A stretch of 64,000 nucleotides of DNA from Papaver somniferum (taxonomy: Eukaryota; Streptophyta; Magnoliopsida; Ranunculales; Papaveraceae). How positions within the stretch are numbered: position 1 is the stretch's first letter; each line of letters begins with the position of its first letter. The stretch lies in contig NC_039368.1 of assembly GCF_003573695.1 (NCBI RefSeq), positions 15,566,360 through 15,630,359 of the forward strand. Direction: 5' to 3'. Below the pieces are notes generated by a model, which ran no database searches, had not been told where the DNA came from, and was given only the letters and a program-made list of their open reading frames with translations. This document shows positions 10,570-21,197 of this stretch, piece by piece. The position numbers and the translations under genes were made by a program.

Positions 10570-10817
10570 CACGGATATGCTGATAATAAATTCACTCCAA
10601 AAATGGTAATCCTTAACTCTTACATCTTCACAATTCCACTAGCACATTGATTGTGATATAAGAGTTAGCACTCCAAAATTAGTTCGTTCCTTGAAACCTG
10701 CAATAACGAACAAAGCTTTATCATTTGAAAATTAAAACCTGATTTTTCATAAAATTATGAACATAATTTTCATGATATGAACATCCACAACTGATCTATG
10801 AAACTTACACCAAGACA
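10570..10817. other. Boundary zone before T1 3' LTR, no purine tract
   Basis: AT-rich, no ORF. A polypurine tract should directly precede a 3' LTR, but none is visible at 10800-10817. Recognisable LTR homology begins abruptly at 10818, in the middle of the longer LTR seen at the left end. A deletion has probably removed the tract and the first part of the LTR. Confidence 0.55.
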
Positions 10818-11359
10818 TAGGGCTTGCAAATATCCGGTCCCACATGTTTTAATAATTTTGACCTAATTTGCTTAATTGCTCATATTGGGTCCAAACTCTT
10901 CTCAAACAACTGGGAGTTTGCTCAAACGACCATCAGCTGGTCCCAAGACCACCAAGAGCCGGTCCCATGACCCCTTTTTCGGTCCCTCATCTCTCCATAA
11001 TCAGGTTTTACTACCTAACGCTCACACAGGCATTATTTTGATAAATGGTTAAACCAGCATTTAATCATCTTTTCACTAACTGGTCTTCAAGAGACTTTGG
11101 TATTTTGCTGACTCGAGCATCTGGGCCCTACATGGTCGATTCACCATCCCATATAGCCGGTCCCTCATTCACTTCATGAATGAGTTTCAATTCATCATCA
11201 ATTCAGAAATTGATCAAAATTAGGGTTTCGAATCCAAGGTTCATAATTCCAGATTCAAACGCTAATAATTTTATGTTGATCCCAGGATCAACACCCTAAT
11301 TAATTATTCTCGGTTCAGCTGCCAGTATTTTAAATTAATATTTTATCTGGTCCTGCTGC

Positions 11360-11840
11360 CAATAATTCTTCAAATGAGCAACATTTGCTCAGACCGTGAA
11401 TATTGGTTCAACTATCAATATTCAATAACTCATCAAATGAGCAACATTTGCACAGACATTGAATATTGGTTCAACTATCAATATTCAATAATTCATCAGA
11501 TGAGCAACATTTGCTCAGACCGTGAATATTGGTTCAACTATCAATATTCAATAATTCATCAAATGAGCAACATTTGCTCAGACCGTGAATATTGGTTCAA
11601 CTATCAATATTCAATAATTCATCAAATGAGCAACATTTGCTCAGATGAGAAATATTTTCTCAGACCATGAATATCGGTTCAACCATTAATATTCAATAAT
11701 TCATCAAATGAGCAACCTTTGCTCAGTCCATGAATATTGGTTCGACTATCAATGTTCAATAATTCATCAGATGAGCAATACTTGCTCAGTCCACAAATAT
11801 TGACTATCAATATTCAACAGTTTATCAAACGAGCAACATT
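11360..11840 (+). repeat. 63-bp dyad array in T1 3' LTR
   Basis: About seven units, each with the arms TGAGCAA..TTGCTCA and GAATATTG..CAATATTC. The first four are nearly identical; later ones are diverged (for example near 11670). The open frame across it is a by-product of the 63-bp period. Confidence 0.9.
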
Positions 11841-12257
11841 TGCTCATACAAGTAATATCTTCTCACCTTAACAATCAACATAATTATACCTTTGTCTCAG
11901 CAGACATGTTCAATTCATGAGTCTCAGAATATTTGCAAATTACGACTCAACAATACAAGGACTCATTATCCCATAAAGTCAGCAACTGACTCCACAATCA
12001 CGAGATGTCAATCGTGTCACATGGGGGGATATTAACTAGGGTTTTGGTCTGGAGGTCTAGGAACGTCTGTTCATACATACGATGAGAGTGTGAGCAAGTC
12101 GTGCAATCAGTTGGAGGATTTAGCAAAGTAGTGGGTAGAAAATCAACCGAGACTCCGCACGATGAGCAACTGGTTTTAACAAGATTTCCACTTCCCCACT
12201 CTTTGACTCCAGCAACTGTAACACTTCATGGGATCAAGGTGTTTACAAGTCTGGCAA

Positions 12258-12265
12258 TATAAATA
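12258..12265 (+). promoter_or_regulatory. TATA box of T1 3' LTR
   Basis: The word tataaata lies about 400 bp before the LTR end, at the same place as in T2. The left LTR differs by one base here. Confidence 0.6.
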
Positions 12266-12659
12266 AGTCTCTGAATCATGATTGAAAGGACATGACGACC
12301 TCGTCAAAGCAGACGAACAAGAGATTAAGAACCCAGCGTTCTATCAATCAGAACTTATCTTATTTTCCTTACGCAGAAAGACCAACACACCTACAATCTT
12401 CGATCACCATTGATCTCACACATTTCTCAGCTTCCCTCATACATATCAACCCATCCTCTCTTGTGACCGAATTGACTCTGGAACGGCCATTGTTTTGGTT
12501 TAGGACAGAGTCCTACAGATTGATCTCTCGAACTTAAAGCACTCCCTTCTTGCAGTGCATATGTGTGAGGTTGAGCATTTGTTCGGTTCAAGGGGTCTCC
12601 TCCGTACGGTCATCTCCTCAATTTCGTAAAAACCAGCAAATCGTTTTTCCCCATCTACA

Positions 12660-13007
12660 AAGTGGTTGTGGAAATCGAGGAAAGAATTATGATTTTAATC
12701 TTTCCTGATATAAAAACTTAGTTAATTTTGATCGTAGTTTGTCATGTCAAAGCGTAAGGTACGATTTTTGTGGTAGTTAATCATTTTCCTGTTAAGAAAA
12801 GTTTGATCTTATTGCATATATTTTTCTTTTGCTTAACAAAATACGATGCAATTGTTATATTTATATTAGAGAATTGCTCGGTCGAACTCACAAGTGTTGC
12901 TATCTCAAGATTGTTGTCAAATTTAGTTATCAAAACTATATCTTGATTTATAGTATACATTTAGTCAGTATCAGATTAGGATACAAGTGTGTAGTTGAGA
13001 ATCATAT
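12660..13007 (+). mobile_element. E: fragment of a Sirevirus-type 3' region and family-2 LTR start
   Basis: 12660-12865 resembles the 3' non-coding region of element B around 22130-22250 (cctgttaagaaaag, cttttgcttaacaaaat). It passes into a diverged copy of the LTR start found at 53759 and 59685 (ttagagaattgctcggtcgaactc). The fragment abuts the T1 3' LTR on the left and is cut on the right at about 13008, where the LTR of A begins in the opposite orientation. The right part of the same LTR type lies beyond A at 28737-28946. Confidence 0.6.
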
Positions 13008-13817
13008 ATCACTGCTCATACAAGGATCGGTTCCCCTTTGTGATGTACTGCACCTCTTACTAGGATCGGTTCCCCTTTCCTAAATTTGGTTAGACATAAC
13101 ACAAACCTGATCATACCATCTTAGGTGATTACTTAAGATCGGTTTCACTATTAAAAGTCATACCAATACATAAGTCAGGCCTTTGTGAATAGTTCTACCA
13201 ATAACACAAACAAGTTGTGAGCGGTTATACTCAATCACACATATTGGTTATTCATAAGATATGCAATGAATAACAAAACCAATAACACCTGGAAATTTCC
13301 TTTTCGGTTCACAGACAGGTTTATGAACTTACTTCCTTAGAACACATGTAAAACATTGTTCCCTAGGATGAAATCCTCACCTCATACCCATACATAATCA
13401 CAATAGAATTCAAATGATTATGGCGGTGTCTTATCTACAAAGTTTAATGGTTAAGAAATAAACCTCGTATTGTATTCCTTAATACTATGTCTATCTAGAG
13501 TTCAAATATGCTTCTCAATTATGTTTTCAATATGCACGACTTGAAAGATACGTTGGGGAATGAAACAGTTCAAGTCAAATATCACTAACCTCAAGTGAAG
13601 TATGATTGTTGTCGTTGTAGCTCCTTGCTTCTTCGCATCTTCAAGTCTTCACAATACTTGTAATTTCTCATATCCTAATACTTCCAAGCTAAACTATACG
13701 AAGTTGACTCTAGTACATAATCAAGCGACTCTTAACATGAGTTTTGATTCACTAAAATATGACAACCAAACTTGACATACCAACGCTTGGTGGGTTCAAC
13801 CGAGCTATGCTCTAACA
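13008..13817 (-). repeat. A 3' LTR, truncated
   Basis: On the minus strand the LTR begins TGTTAGAGCATAGCTCGG at 13817, directly after the purine tract. It matches the A 5' LTR and B LTRs for about 800 bp, then stops near 13008, roughly 1.9 kb short. Two copies of the ggggaaccgatcct motif remain (13024 and 13061). Confidence 0.85.
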
Positions 13818-15600
13818 ATCTCCCCCTTTGTCAATTTTAGTGAGAAAATTTTTACATCATATTAATAAACAAATTACAAGAATTCATTACACATACGATT
13901 GATTCCCGAATTCAACAACACAGTAAACTACATAATTCAATCCTCAAAAATGTTGTTGTTGGCATTATAATAACAAAGCTAATACTCCCCCTAAGGAAGA
14001 TAGGTAGATATTCAATCCGCACGTCTTTTTAATAAAACTTAATATGATATGTTACTCCCCCTCAGTCTGTGCTTTCACTCTTTCATTTAGATTAAACGTT
14101 TAAGCGCCAATGTTCTTTTCCTTAACTATAAAAATCAATATAAAATTAATGGCAGTATCACTTGTTTACTCCATATATTTCTCCCCCTTTTTGTCACAAA
14201 ATGACAAAGAAACGAAAAAATAAAGGACAACACGAAAAGAATCTTACAAATCTCAAAATAGACTTGCAACCTGTAGAGTTAGGCACGAGGGTTCCAAACA
14301 CCATGTTCTGATAACCAATATCAAAACTGAAACTACAAGTAGTTTTATTTTGATATGTTACCAAGGAAACAATTGTCCGGAACAATTTTTCCACTTTATT
14401 TTAGAAAACCAAAAATCAACTAAGCATCTTAGTTCCTTTGCTAAACCGATTGTACAAAGACAATCGCTTATTCGATAAGACCAAAATAAAGATAACTCTA
14501 TTTTTCTCATCAGGTTCTAATTATCCATAAACTTAGACCTTTTAATTTTAAACAAGACAAGTAATAGGTTAGTTAACTAGCATTTCTTGTTAAGGCATTC
14601 GATTAGACTTAAATAACCAAAACCTCACTTCGATAAGTCTAACTAAGATCAGAATTAACTTAGTTTCTCTTATCCATAATCGAATTGGACTAAACAACTC
14701 ATCCCGTAAACCTTTTATTTCGTTAAGCCATAAATAATTCATACAAACCAAATAAATCAATTTGCATAATTATTCACCTCAACCAGAAGCAATTGAAACA
14801 ACATAGACAATAAAGCACCGCAATTGCACCGAAATTTTGTAAGCCTAACAATTGATACCACACAATAAAGCAAGATATCAATAGTTTTTCTTAACCGGAA
14901 CCAATTGAATCACACACACAACCATATTCATATAATGGAATAAACGTCAATTGTGCCGAAATTTTATTAAGCAAAAGCAATAAATATATATGAAATAAAC
15001 TCAGGCTTTTCTTAAACAGGAAAACAATTAACTAACCAGATTGTTACCTCAAATTTCACATCCACTTCTCCAAAAAGTTTGCATCTTCGTCCAGGGAGAA
15101 TTGATATCGAAATATCATCATGTTGTCATCCTTATGCAAAAACAAAAGAATAATAACCAACCTTTACGAGAGAAAGGTCGAAAATCGGTTTTAACAATTG
15201 AAAGCAAAAGTTCAAAACCATTGAAAGACATATGCTTTTATGCTAAACTAGCCGATTCAACATATTGTGACTTTTTCACATATTGTTTCTACCAGAACCC
15301 CCCATGATTCTTTGATAAATCCTACCAACATGGACTAGAACTTAATCCTGCTAAATCAAAAAGTCACCCAAACCACAAGGGTTCACAACATATGAGATCG
15401 AATATAAAGGTAGTAAAACCGAAATCAAACATCCCATAAACATACATAGCAATAGTGTAAAATAATTCAAGCACAGACTATGTAAACCGAAAACTATCAC
15501 AAGAAAAATTATAAATCAAATAATTTTATTCATTAAAGACCAATACAATCATTGAAATAAATCAAAGATTGATGTCTATTTCTCTGGATTAAATATTACA
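13818..15600 (-). other. A 3' non-coding region with repeated purine tracts
   Basis: No ORF. The minus strand carries several AAGGGGGAG-like tracts: immediately before the LTR (13819-13833), near 13984, near 14054 and near 14182. Multiple polypurine tracts in the 3' non-coding part are an established trait of Sireviruses. The region is homologous, in opposite orientation, to 21690-23462 of element B. Confidence 0.8.
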
Positions 15601-15609
15601 GCATATAAC

Positions 15610-16191
15610 TTAATCTCTATTAACCTTTAGATGGGTGTTTTCAAAGATCACTTCAATTTCCTCAAATTTTTCAAGATCTTCATCAACAACATCTCGACTG
15701 ATATCTCGGATTCTGCACACAGTACCTTGGTTATGTTCACAGGCTAAAGCATTAACTTTTCGATTAATATTCTGAGCATACTCTCTATTACCGATTCCAA
15801 GTTTAATCAGTTCCCTTTGGTTACGGATAACAGTTCTTAGTAATGCTGCCTGTCTATGATGAGTTTCAATGGTACTGAGGAGGACTTGACGTAGATTGAT
15901 AATATCAACCTTAGCATCCAAGGTGTTTTGAACAAAGAGATGAGTCACGTCTTTTTTTTCATTTTCGATGTCTTCACAACCAGATTTCTTGAAGGTATTA
16001 TCAACATGAACACTTTTCTTAGAAGTCATTCCACTCAAGGCTTTCAGAAGTTGTGCTTGAGATCTGGTTTGAGAATACATCCTTTTGTATAATTTCTCAG
16101 ACACGTTGAGTACATATACATGAAATACCTTTAACACATTCCAAACATAGATATCAGCTTTAAATAAATAATTCTGACAAGATTTTCGCAT
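15610..16191 (-). CDS. A second ORF, helical protein of unknown function
   Basis: 193 codons starting with MRKSCQNYLFKAD and ending near the 3' non-coding region. The product is hydrophilic, with long helical stretches (IINLRQVLLSTIETHHRQAALLRTVIRNQREL) and few prolines, consistent with coiled coil. No zinc knuckle, protease or polymerase motif is seen. It lies downstream of the interrupted first ORF of A, separated by about 270 bp with stops. It could be the C-terminal part of a diverged gag or an env-like/accessory ORF; the sequence does not decide. No counterpart is recognised in B or C. Confidence 0.5.
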   Translation of the reverse strand: MRKSCQNYLFKADIYVWNVLKVFHVYVLNVSEKLYKRMYSQTRSQAQLLKALSGMTSKKSVHVDNTFKKSGCEDIENEKKDVTHLFVQNTLDAKVDIINLRQVLLSTIETHHRQAALLRTVIRNQRELIKLGIGNREYAQNINRKVNALACEHNQGTVCRIRDISRDVVDEDLEKFEEIEVIFENTHLKVNRD

Positions 16192-16460
16192 CTAATGTGT
16201 TACAGAAGCAAAACATTCTCAAAGAGATTATCTCCAAAATCGGTATTAAGAGATACTTTAAATAGCTACACAAATCCTTTTTACACAAGTTTTTGTAAGA
16301 CAACCTTTCTACACATAAGAGTGATTAACGTATTCTTAAGGTAGATTGTGCATTCTCTCTATTTTGAATAAGAGATATTTGTAGGATTCAGATTGACCAG
16401 GTATATGTGCTTCCTTATATCCGAAGATTGGGCATTGTAAGGATGCACATCCTAATAAGA

Positions 16461-16744
16461 TTAAGCATTAGGATGAGGAACCTCCTCATCAAATACCTTT
16501 AAAGGAGATTCTTCCTCTTTTTTCTTAGGAGCATTAACATGTTCATTTTCTTGGGTTTTGAACCCATCCTCTTGGTTAGGAAAATTGCGAGACGCAATAT
16601 CTTCAATTATATCATGTGCCCAGGATGGAATGTTCTCTGAGCTTGAACCTGTGTGATCGAGATTTGCCATACGATAGGTCTCTAAAATCTCTTGTTCACG
16701 AGATTCTACATGTCCTCTTAAGGTATCTATTCCTTGTTGGATAT
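16461..16744 (-). pseudogene. A first ORF, downstream part (after the B insertion)
   Basis: The minus-strand frame runs from the B insertion point to a TAG at 16461. It reads QQGIDTLRGHVESREQEI, IPSWAHDIIEDIASRNFPNQ and a Lys/Glu-rich end (KKKEEESPLKVFDEE). The apparent start codon upstream at 16790 lies inside B and is an artefact. When B and one copy of the duplicated 5 bp are ignored, this frame continues that of 25920-25282 in phase, with a single TAA just upstream. No known domain is visible. Confidence 0.7.
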
Positions 16745-17485
16745 TGTTAGAGCATTGATCGGTTGAACCCACCAAGCGTTGGTATATCAAGTTTGGTTGT
16801 CATATTTTAGTGAATCAAAACTCATGTTAAGAGTCGCTTGATTATGTACTAGAGTCAACTTCGTATAGGTTAGCTTGAAAGTATTAGGATATGAGACATT
16901 ACACGTATTGCGAAGACTTGAAGATGTGAAGAAGCAAGGAGATACAACGACAACAATCATCCTTCCACTTGAGGTTAGTGATATTTGACTTGAACTGTTT
17001 CATTCACCAACGTATCTTCAAGTCGTGCATATTGAAAACATAACTGCGAAGCATATTTCAACTCTAGATAGACATAGTATTAAGGAATACAATACGAGGT
17101 TTATTTCTTAACCATTAAACTTTGTAGATAAGACATCGCCATAATCATTTGAATGTTATTGTGATTATGTATGGGTATGAGGTGAGGATTTCATCCTAGG
17201 GAACAATGTTTTACATGTGTTCTAAGGAAGTAAGTTCATAAACCTGTTTGTGAACCGAAAAGGAAATTGCCAGGTGTTATTGGTTTTGTTATTCATTGCA
17301 TATCTTATGAACAACCAATATGTGTGATTGAGTATAACCGCTCACAACTTGTTTGTGTTATTGGTAAAACTATTCACAAAGGCCTGACTTATGTATTGGT
17401 ATGACTTTTATTAGTGAAACCGATCTTAAATAATCACCTAAGATGGTATGATCGGGTTTGTGTTATGTCTGACCAAATTTAGGAA

Positions 17486-17650
17486 AGGGGAACCGATCCT
17501 AGTAAGAGGTGCAGTACATCACAAAGGGGAACCGATCCTTGTATGAGGTGTAGACAGGTTTATAGCAGAAAGAGGAACCGATCCTATGGACATGTGCAAC
17601 ACATATAACTTAGATACCATATATATGTGGGGAAACGACCCTAGTACCTA
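17486..17650 (+). repeat. ggggaaccgatcct motif cluster in B 5' LTR
   Basis: Three close copies (about 17486, 17525, 17571) and one degenerate copy (17633), each followed by a gaggtgca- or atgtgcaa-like stretch. The A 5' LTR has five copies on the other strand (27790-27990), and two copies occur in the internal region of B at 21528-21575. Confidence 0.85.
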
Positions 17651-18195
17651 GTCAACCTAATTTTGGAAAGCTAGTGTGACTATGCAGAGTACTCACATGG
17701 AGGTAGAACCGAAACTTGTTTTGATAGAACCGTTAAACCTATGATTGTGATTGAATGTTTGTTTGATCAATCACATATTTCTTGAAAGTCAGATGAACCA
17801 ATTCTAAACTTGTTTGGAAGTGTAGCAAATTGGTTTCAAGGTTGTAAGTGTGAAAGAGAACTTACAAAGTAAGGATGTCGACATACTTTGAACACGTGCT
17901 GTGAATGTTTAGTTCTTTAATTGTTCAAAGTTATTCTTTAATAGCTAAAGGAAGCAAATCCCAAGATCGAAACATAAGTAAGTTAAGAATATTTTAATTA
18001 AGGTTATTAATTTCATTTTGTAAGGAAATATAAGAATTAGTAATGTGCATTTACTAATTAGATTTTCCGAGAGATTTCGATCATTATTTTTGGACAGAGC
18101 ATTTCCAGGAATTATGGAAACCGAATTTGTGTTTTAATGAATATCTTGAGAATATTTTCGGTTTTGGAAATTTACTGGTGTCCAAACTTCCTTGT

Positions 18196-18204
18196 CTATA
18201 AATA
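18196..18204 (+). promoter_or_regulatory. TATA box of B 5' LTR
   Basis: ctataaata followed by cttgaag, conserved in the A 5' LTR (27303-27311, other strand). The B 3' LTR has lost this part. Confidence 0.6.
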
Positions 18205-19487
18205 CTTGAAGTTTTCCTTTCTAGCAAACTAATCCTTCGTAACAACAGACTTCCTCTTTTGTTGTTGTTACTGCTGTAGACGCCTATTCGGAGAGGAGAG
18301 TAACCTAATTAGGCGAAATATCTTACGGCCGCTCAGTTTAAAGTCTTCTTCGGGATTGAGAATCTCCGGTGTGTACCGTTGGTGGGAAACTAGATAATTC
18401 CGGTTTATCTTTTGTTTTTCGATTGATTTGATTGACTAACGGTGGTTGAAATATGATTGCACCAAGTTTGTTTATGCTTGAGAATCTTCTCTTCTGTTAT
18501 AAGATTCACTCAAACTAGTTCAAAGTTTCAACAGAGATCTTTAGACTGTTGTTAGTTCTAAAGACAGTCTTGTGATAATCCATTGTTAACAGACTCCGTT
18601 ATGTGCGTGATTGATTACCAAAGATTCAAGTGATTGGGTGCAGGTTTTTATTGAAGATTTAAGAAGATTTGAAGACAAAAAAGATATTGAAGATCTGACT
18701 TGGGTTTCTAATCTTTGGTGTGCACAATTCTTGTTTTGGTAAAAGAGGATCCAATTAATAATTCGGTTTATCCTTTGGATTAAGAGTGTTGTTGTCTTAA
18801 TCTTAAACGATTACTTCGGTAGTTCAACATAAGATAGATCTAAGGACCTGACGAAGGAGTTTATGTTAAGATAAACAGAAGAGCCTTTGTCCGACTTATA
18901 TCACTTGGTTGAATAGAGTTGATACAAACCACATTTGTTGTTCCTTTACTGTTTGGAATACGAACCAAAGGAATTGTTCCAAGTACGTGACTTATCTATA
19001 AGTTAGAGGCGTGGAAATACATACAGAAATAGGTGAACTATAGGTTTAGTTGCTTGGTCTCAACTATACGAAGTTAGGTGTAATTTTATGTAGTGTCTTA
19101 ATCCTGAGAGTATTCAATTCTGGACAAGGTCCCTGGGTTTTTCTGCATTTGTGGTTTCCTCATTAACAAAATCTTTTTGTGTCATTTACTTTATATTTCC
19201 GCATTATAATTGTTTTATTATAATTAAAGTAAATTACACAAACGTTAATTCCTATTTACTTGATAAGAAATCCTATTGTGTTTGGTTAAGTCCGAACCTT
19301 TGTATCAAGTAAACATACTTCGTTGTTGCATTGTCTCGATCTCGTATCCATAGACGATCACACGAAGTGTGAACCGATTAGTTGTATTGTCTCGACTCAG
19401 TCCATAGACAATCACTTTCAGAGAAATGACTTATAAGTCGGAATTTTTTTAGCTTGTGGTATATTTGGGTACCCTCGCCTTTTCAAT

Positions 19488-19500
19488 TGGTATCAGAGCA
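19488..19500 (+). other. B primer binding site (tRNA-iMet)
   Basis: tggtatcagagca, two bases after the LTR end, is the standard plant copia site complementary to initiator tRNA-Met. Confidence 0.93.
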
Positions 19501-19534
19501 GGCAAACACGAAAAGATATAAAAATTTGTGTTTG

Positions 19535-21197
19535 ATGCGATCCAACCTACAAGACATGAGTCAAAGTAGAGTTAATCGAGAGCGAAAACTTAAGAAGGAC
19601 TCAGTTAAAGTATCGCAGGACTTTGGAATTTTTGATTTTAAAAAATTCTTAGAAGGGACATCCTCATCGAGTTCTACGAGCTCAGCTGAAAATACTTCTG
19701 AATATTCTCAAGATGAGATTACATTAAGTCATGCACTGATGATCAAGGACCTCGAGTCTGAAAAATATACTGTAGGATATGAAAAGGTTGATCATGTGAG
19801 TGTAAAAATTCCGAGCTACAAGAGTTAAAAGAATCTTTTGACCCTTGTGCAACTGAACTCACTCTTGGGCTAAAAAGAGAAGGAAAACTTCTAGAAGAAT
19901 TAGGTTGTTTGCAAGATGAAAATGAACAACTTTTTCATGATCTTTCCTCCTTGACAGCGGGATTAGATTCTCTCAAGAATACATCTTCCTTGGAGATTCA
20001 ATCCTTGGAAGAGAAACTTGTTGAATCTAAAGCAAGGATTAACTCTCAACAAAAGAGTTTTGAAGAGAATCAAGGTACATATCTCTCACGAGAAAAATGC
20101 CTTGAGGCTGAGCTAGCTGTTGCTCTTGGTAAAATCAAGATGTTGGAATAAGAAAATTTGTACTTGAAAAAGTTCAATGATAGAACAAACAATTTAACCT
20201 CAATGTTAGAAGAAATTAGAAATCATCGTGATACACGAGGATTGGGCTATAAGGGAATAGATGCTTCAAATATTAGCAAAGAGGTAAAATTGGTTAAAGC
20301 TACAAATTTTTCTAAACCAGAGGCTTCCACCGATGTAAAATATGCTCGTATTTCTTGTAAATAAGTAAAACCAGTCAAGCCTAAGAATTGTGTTCAACCA
20401 GCAGCAATCAAAGAGAGCACTTCTGATAATGTCAAGAAACCAACAATGTTGAACAAAGATAAGAAGAAGAAGAAAACTCGTCGATCTCCAATGCAAGATG
20501 ATCCCAAAAAGGTAACATTAAAACTCATACTTCGTATATTTATACTAAGCATTGTTATTATTGTGGTAACAAAGGACACTTACAATGGGGATGCAAAGTT
20601 CTTAAGATGCAAGATGCACTTTCTATTGTATCAAACGAATTGGCTATGTTTTCTCCTCATAAGAACACAAATCGATATTGTCCTGAGTTTAGGCAAAAGA
20701 ATTATTATAATGATAGTTCAAATTTTGCATATCACTCGACAAGGTCATTTCATAAAAGACCCAATTATAGAAAGAGAGATGACTTTTTAAATGCAAAAAC
20801 AAGATCTGATGTTCCAAATTGGAGAAAGGGTGTTTCGCAAAATATTCAAAAGGACAATGATCCAAATGGTATGAAGGAGAAAGCTGCTCCTGCGAAACCC
20901 AACTCTAAATGGGTCCCGAAGTCCTCCATAGCCAAGAAGGGACCAAAAGTTAGTCACAAGAATGACTCTCAGCTGTTAATTGTTGGTGACAATAATTACA
21001 AGAGTCTTCTTGAAAGGCTAAAGAAAGACATTATGTCTGAAATCTCTTATACTAGTAAAGGTTGTGATAATGACACACTTCATCACAAGTCAAAGAAGAA
21101 AAACAAGAGAAAACAAACCAAGCAAGAGGTCAAGAATGATGATTCGGTCTTAGTCACTCGTGACGAACAAGACAAGGATCAACTCAACACAACCTAG
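19535..21197 (+). pseudogene. B gag with CCHC zinc knuckle
   Basis: Gag would form the capsid-like particle and bind element RNA. A candidate ATG lies at 19535, 35 bp after the primer binding site. Frame 2 reads to a TAA at 19826; the frame then changes, and frame 1 continues as a Glu/Lys/Leu-rich coiled coil (DENEQLFHDLSSLTAGLD) with TAAs at 20149 and 20362. A Lys-rich segment (KDKKKKKTRRS) follows. A further shift near 20530 leads in frame 3 to the knuckle CYYCGNKGHLQWGC (C-x2-C-x4-H-x4-C, 20553-20594) and a basic tail to 21197. No UBN2-type N-terminal domain is evident, unlike C. The order coiled coil, knuckle, basic tail matches Sirevirus-like gag. Confidence 0.8.

Larger units (their letters stand above)
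590..12659 (+). mobile_element. T1: Ty3/gypsy Tat-lineage LTR retrotransposon, decayed
   Basis: Seen: related long repeats at both ends (up to 3375, and 10818-12659), a tRNA-type primer binding site just after the left repeat, and an internal gag-protease-RT-RNase H-second RNase H-integrase order. A second, archaeal-type RNase H between the RT/RNase H and the integrase is the established hallmark of the Tat clade (Ogre, Retand, Grande types), as are extra ORFs after integrase. All pol domains are recognisable but broken by stops, frameshifts and altered catalytic residues. The central gag domain is missing and the 3' LTR lacks the 5' part seen in the left LTR. The element cannot be autonomous. 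Its left edge is uncertain. Confidence 0.85.
10818..12659 (+). repeat. T1 3' LTR, truncated at its 5' side
   Basis: It matches the left LTR from tagggcttgcaaat (1595) to the terminal ..ccatctaca (3375). The offset between the copies grows from 9223 to 9284. It contains the 63-bp dyad array, the TATA box and the R/U5 part. The upstream ~185-bp array present in the left LTR is missing. Confidence 0.88.
16745..19485 (+). repeat. B 5' LTR, 2741 bp
   Basis: Begins TGTTAGAGCATTGATCGG and ends ..cgccttttca immediately before the tRNA-Met primer binding site. It is close to the 2774-bp A 5' LTR on the other strand. It contains repeated ggggaaccgatcct motifs (17486-17650), a TATA box at 18196-18204 (ctataaata) and, near the end, the ggtccc..tttttctgcattt..cctc.ttaacaaaat block shared with family-2 LTRs. 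Confidence 0.92.

Noticed and set aside
11374..11670. Repetitive ORF in the T1 3' LTR
   Set aside because: Same 63-bp array; a by-product of its period.
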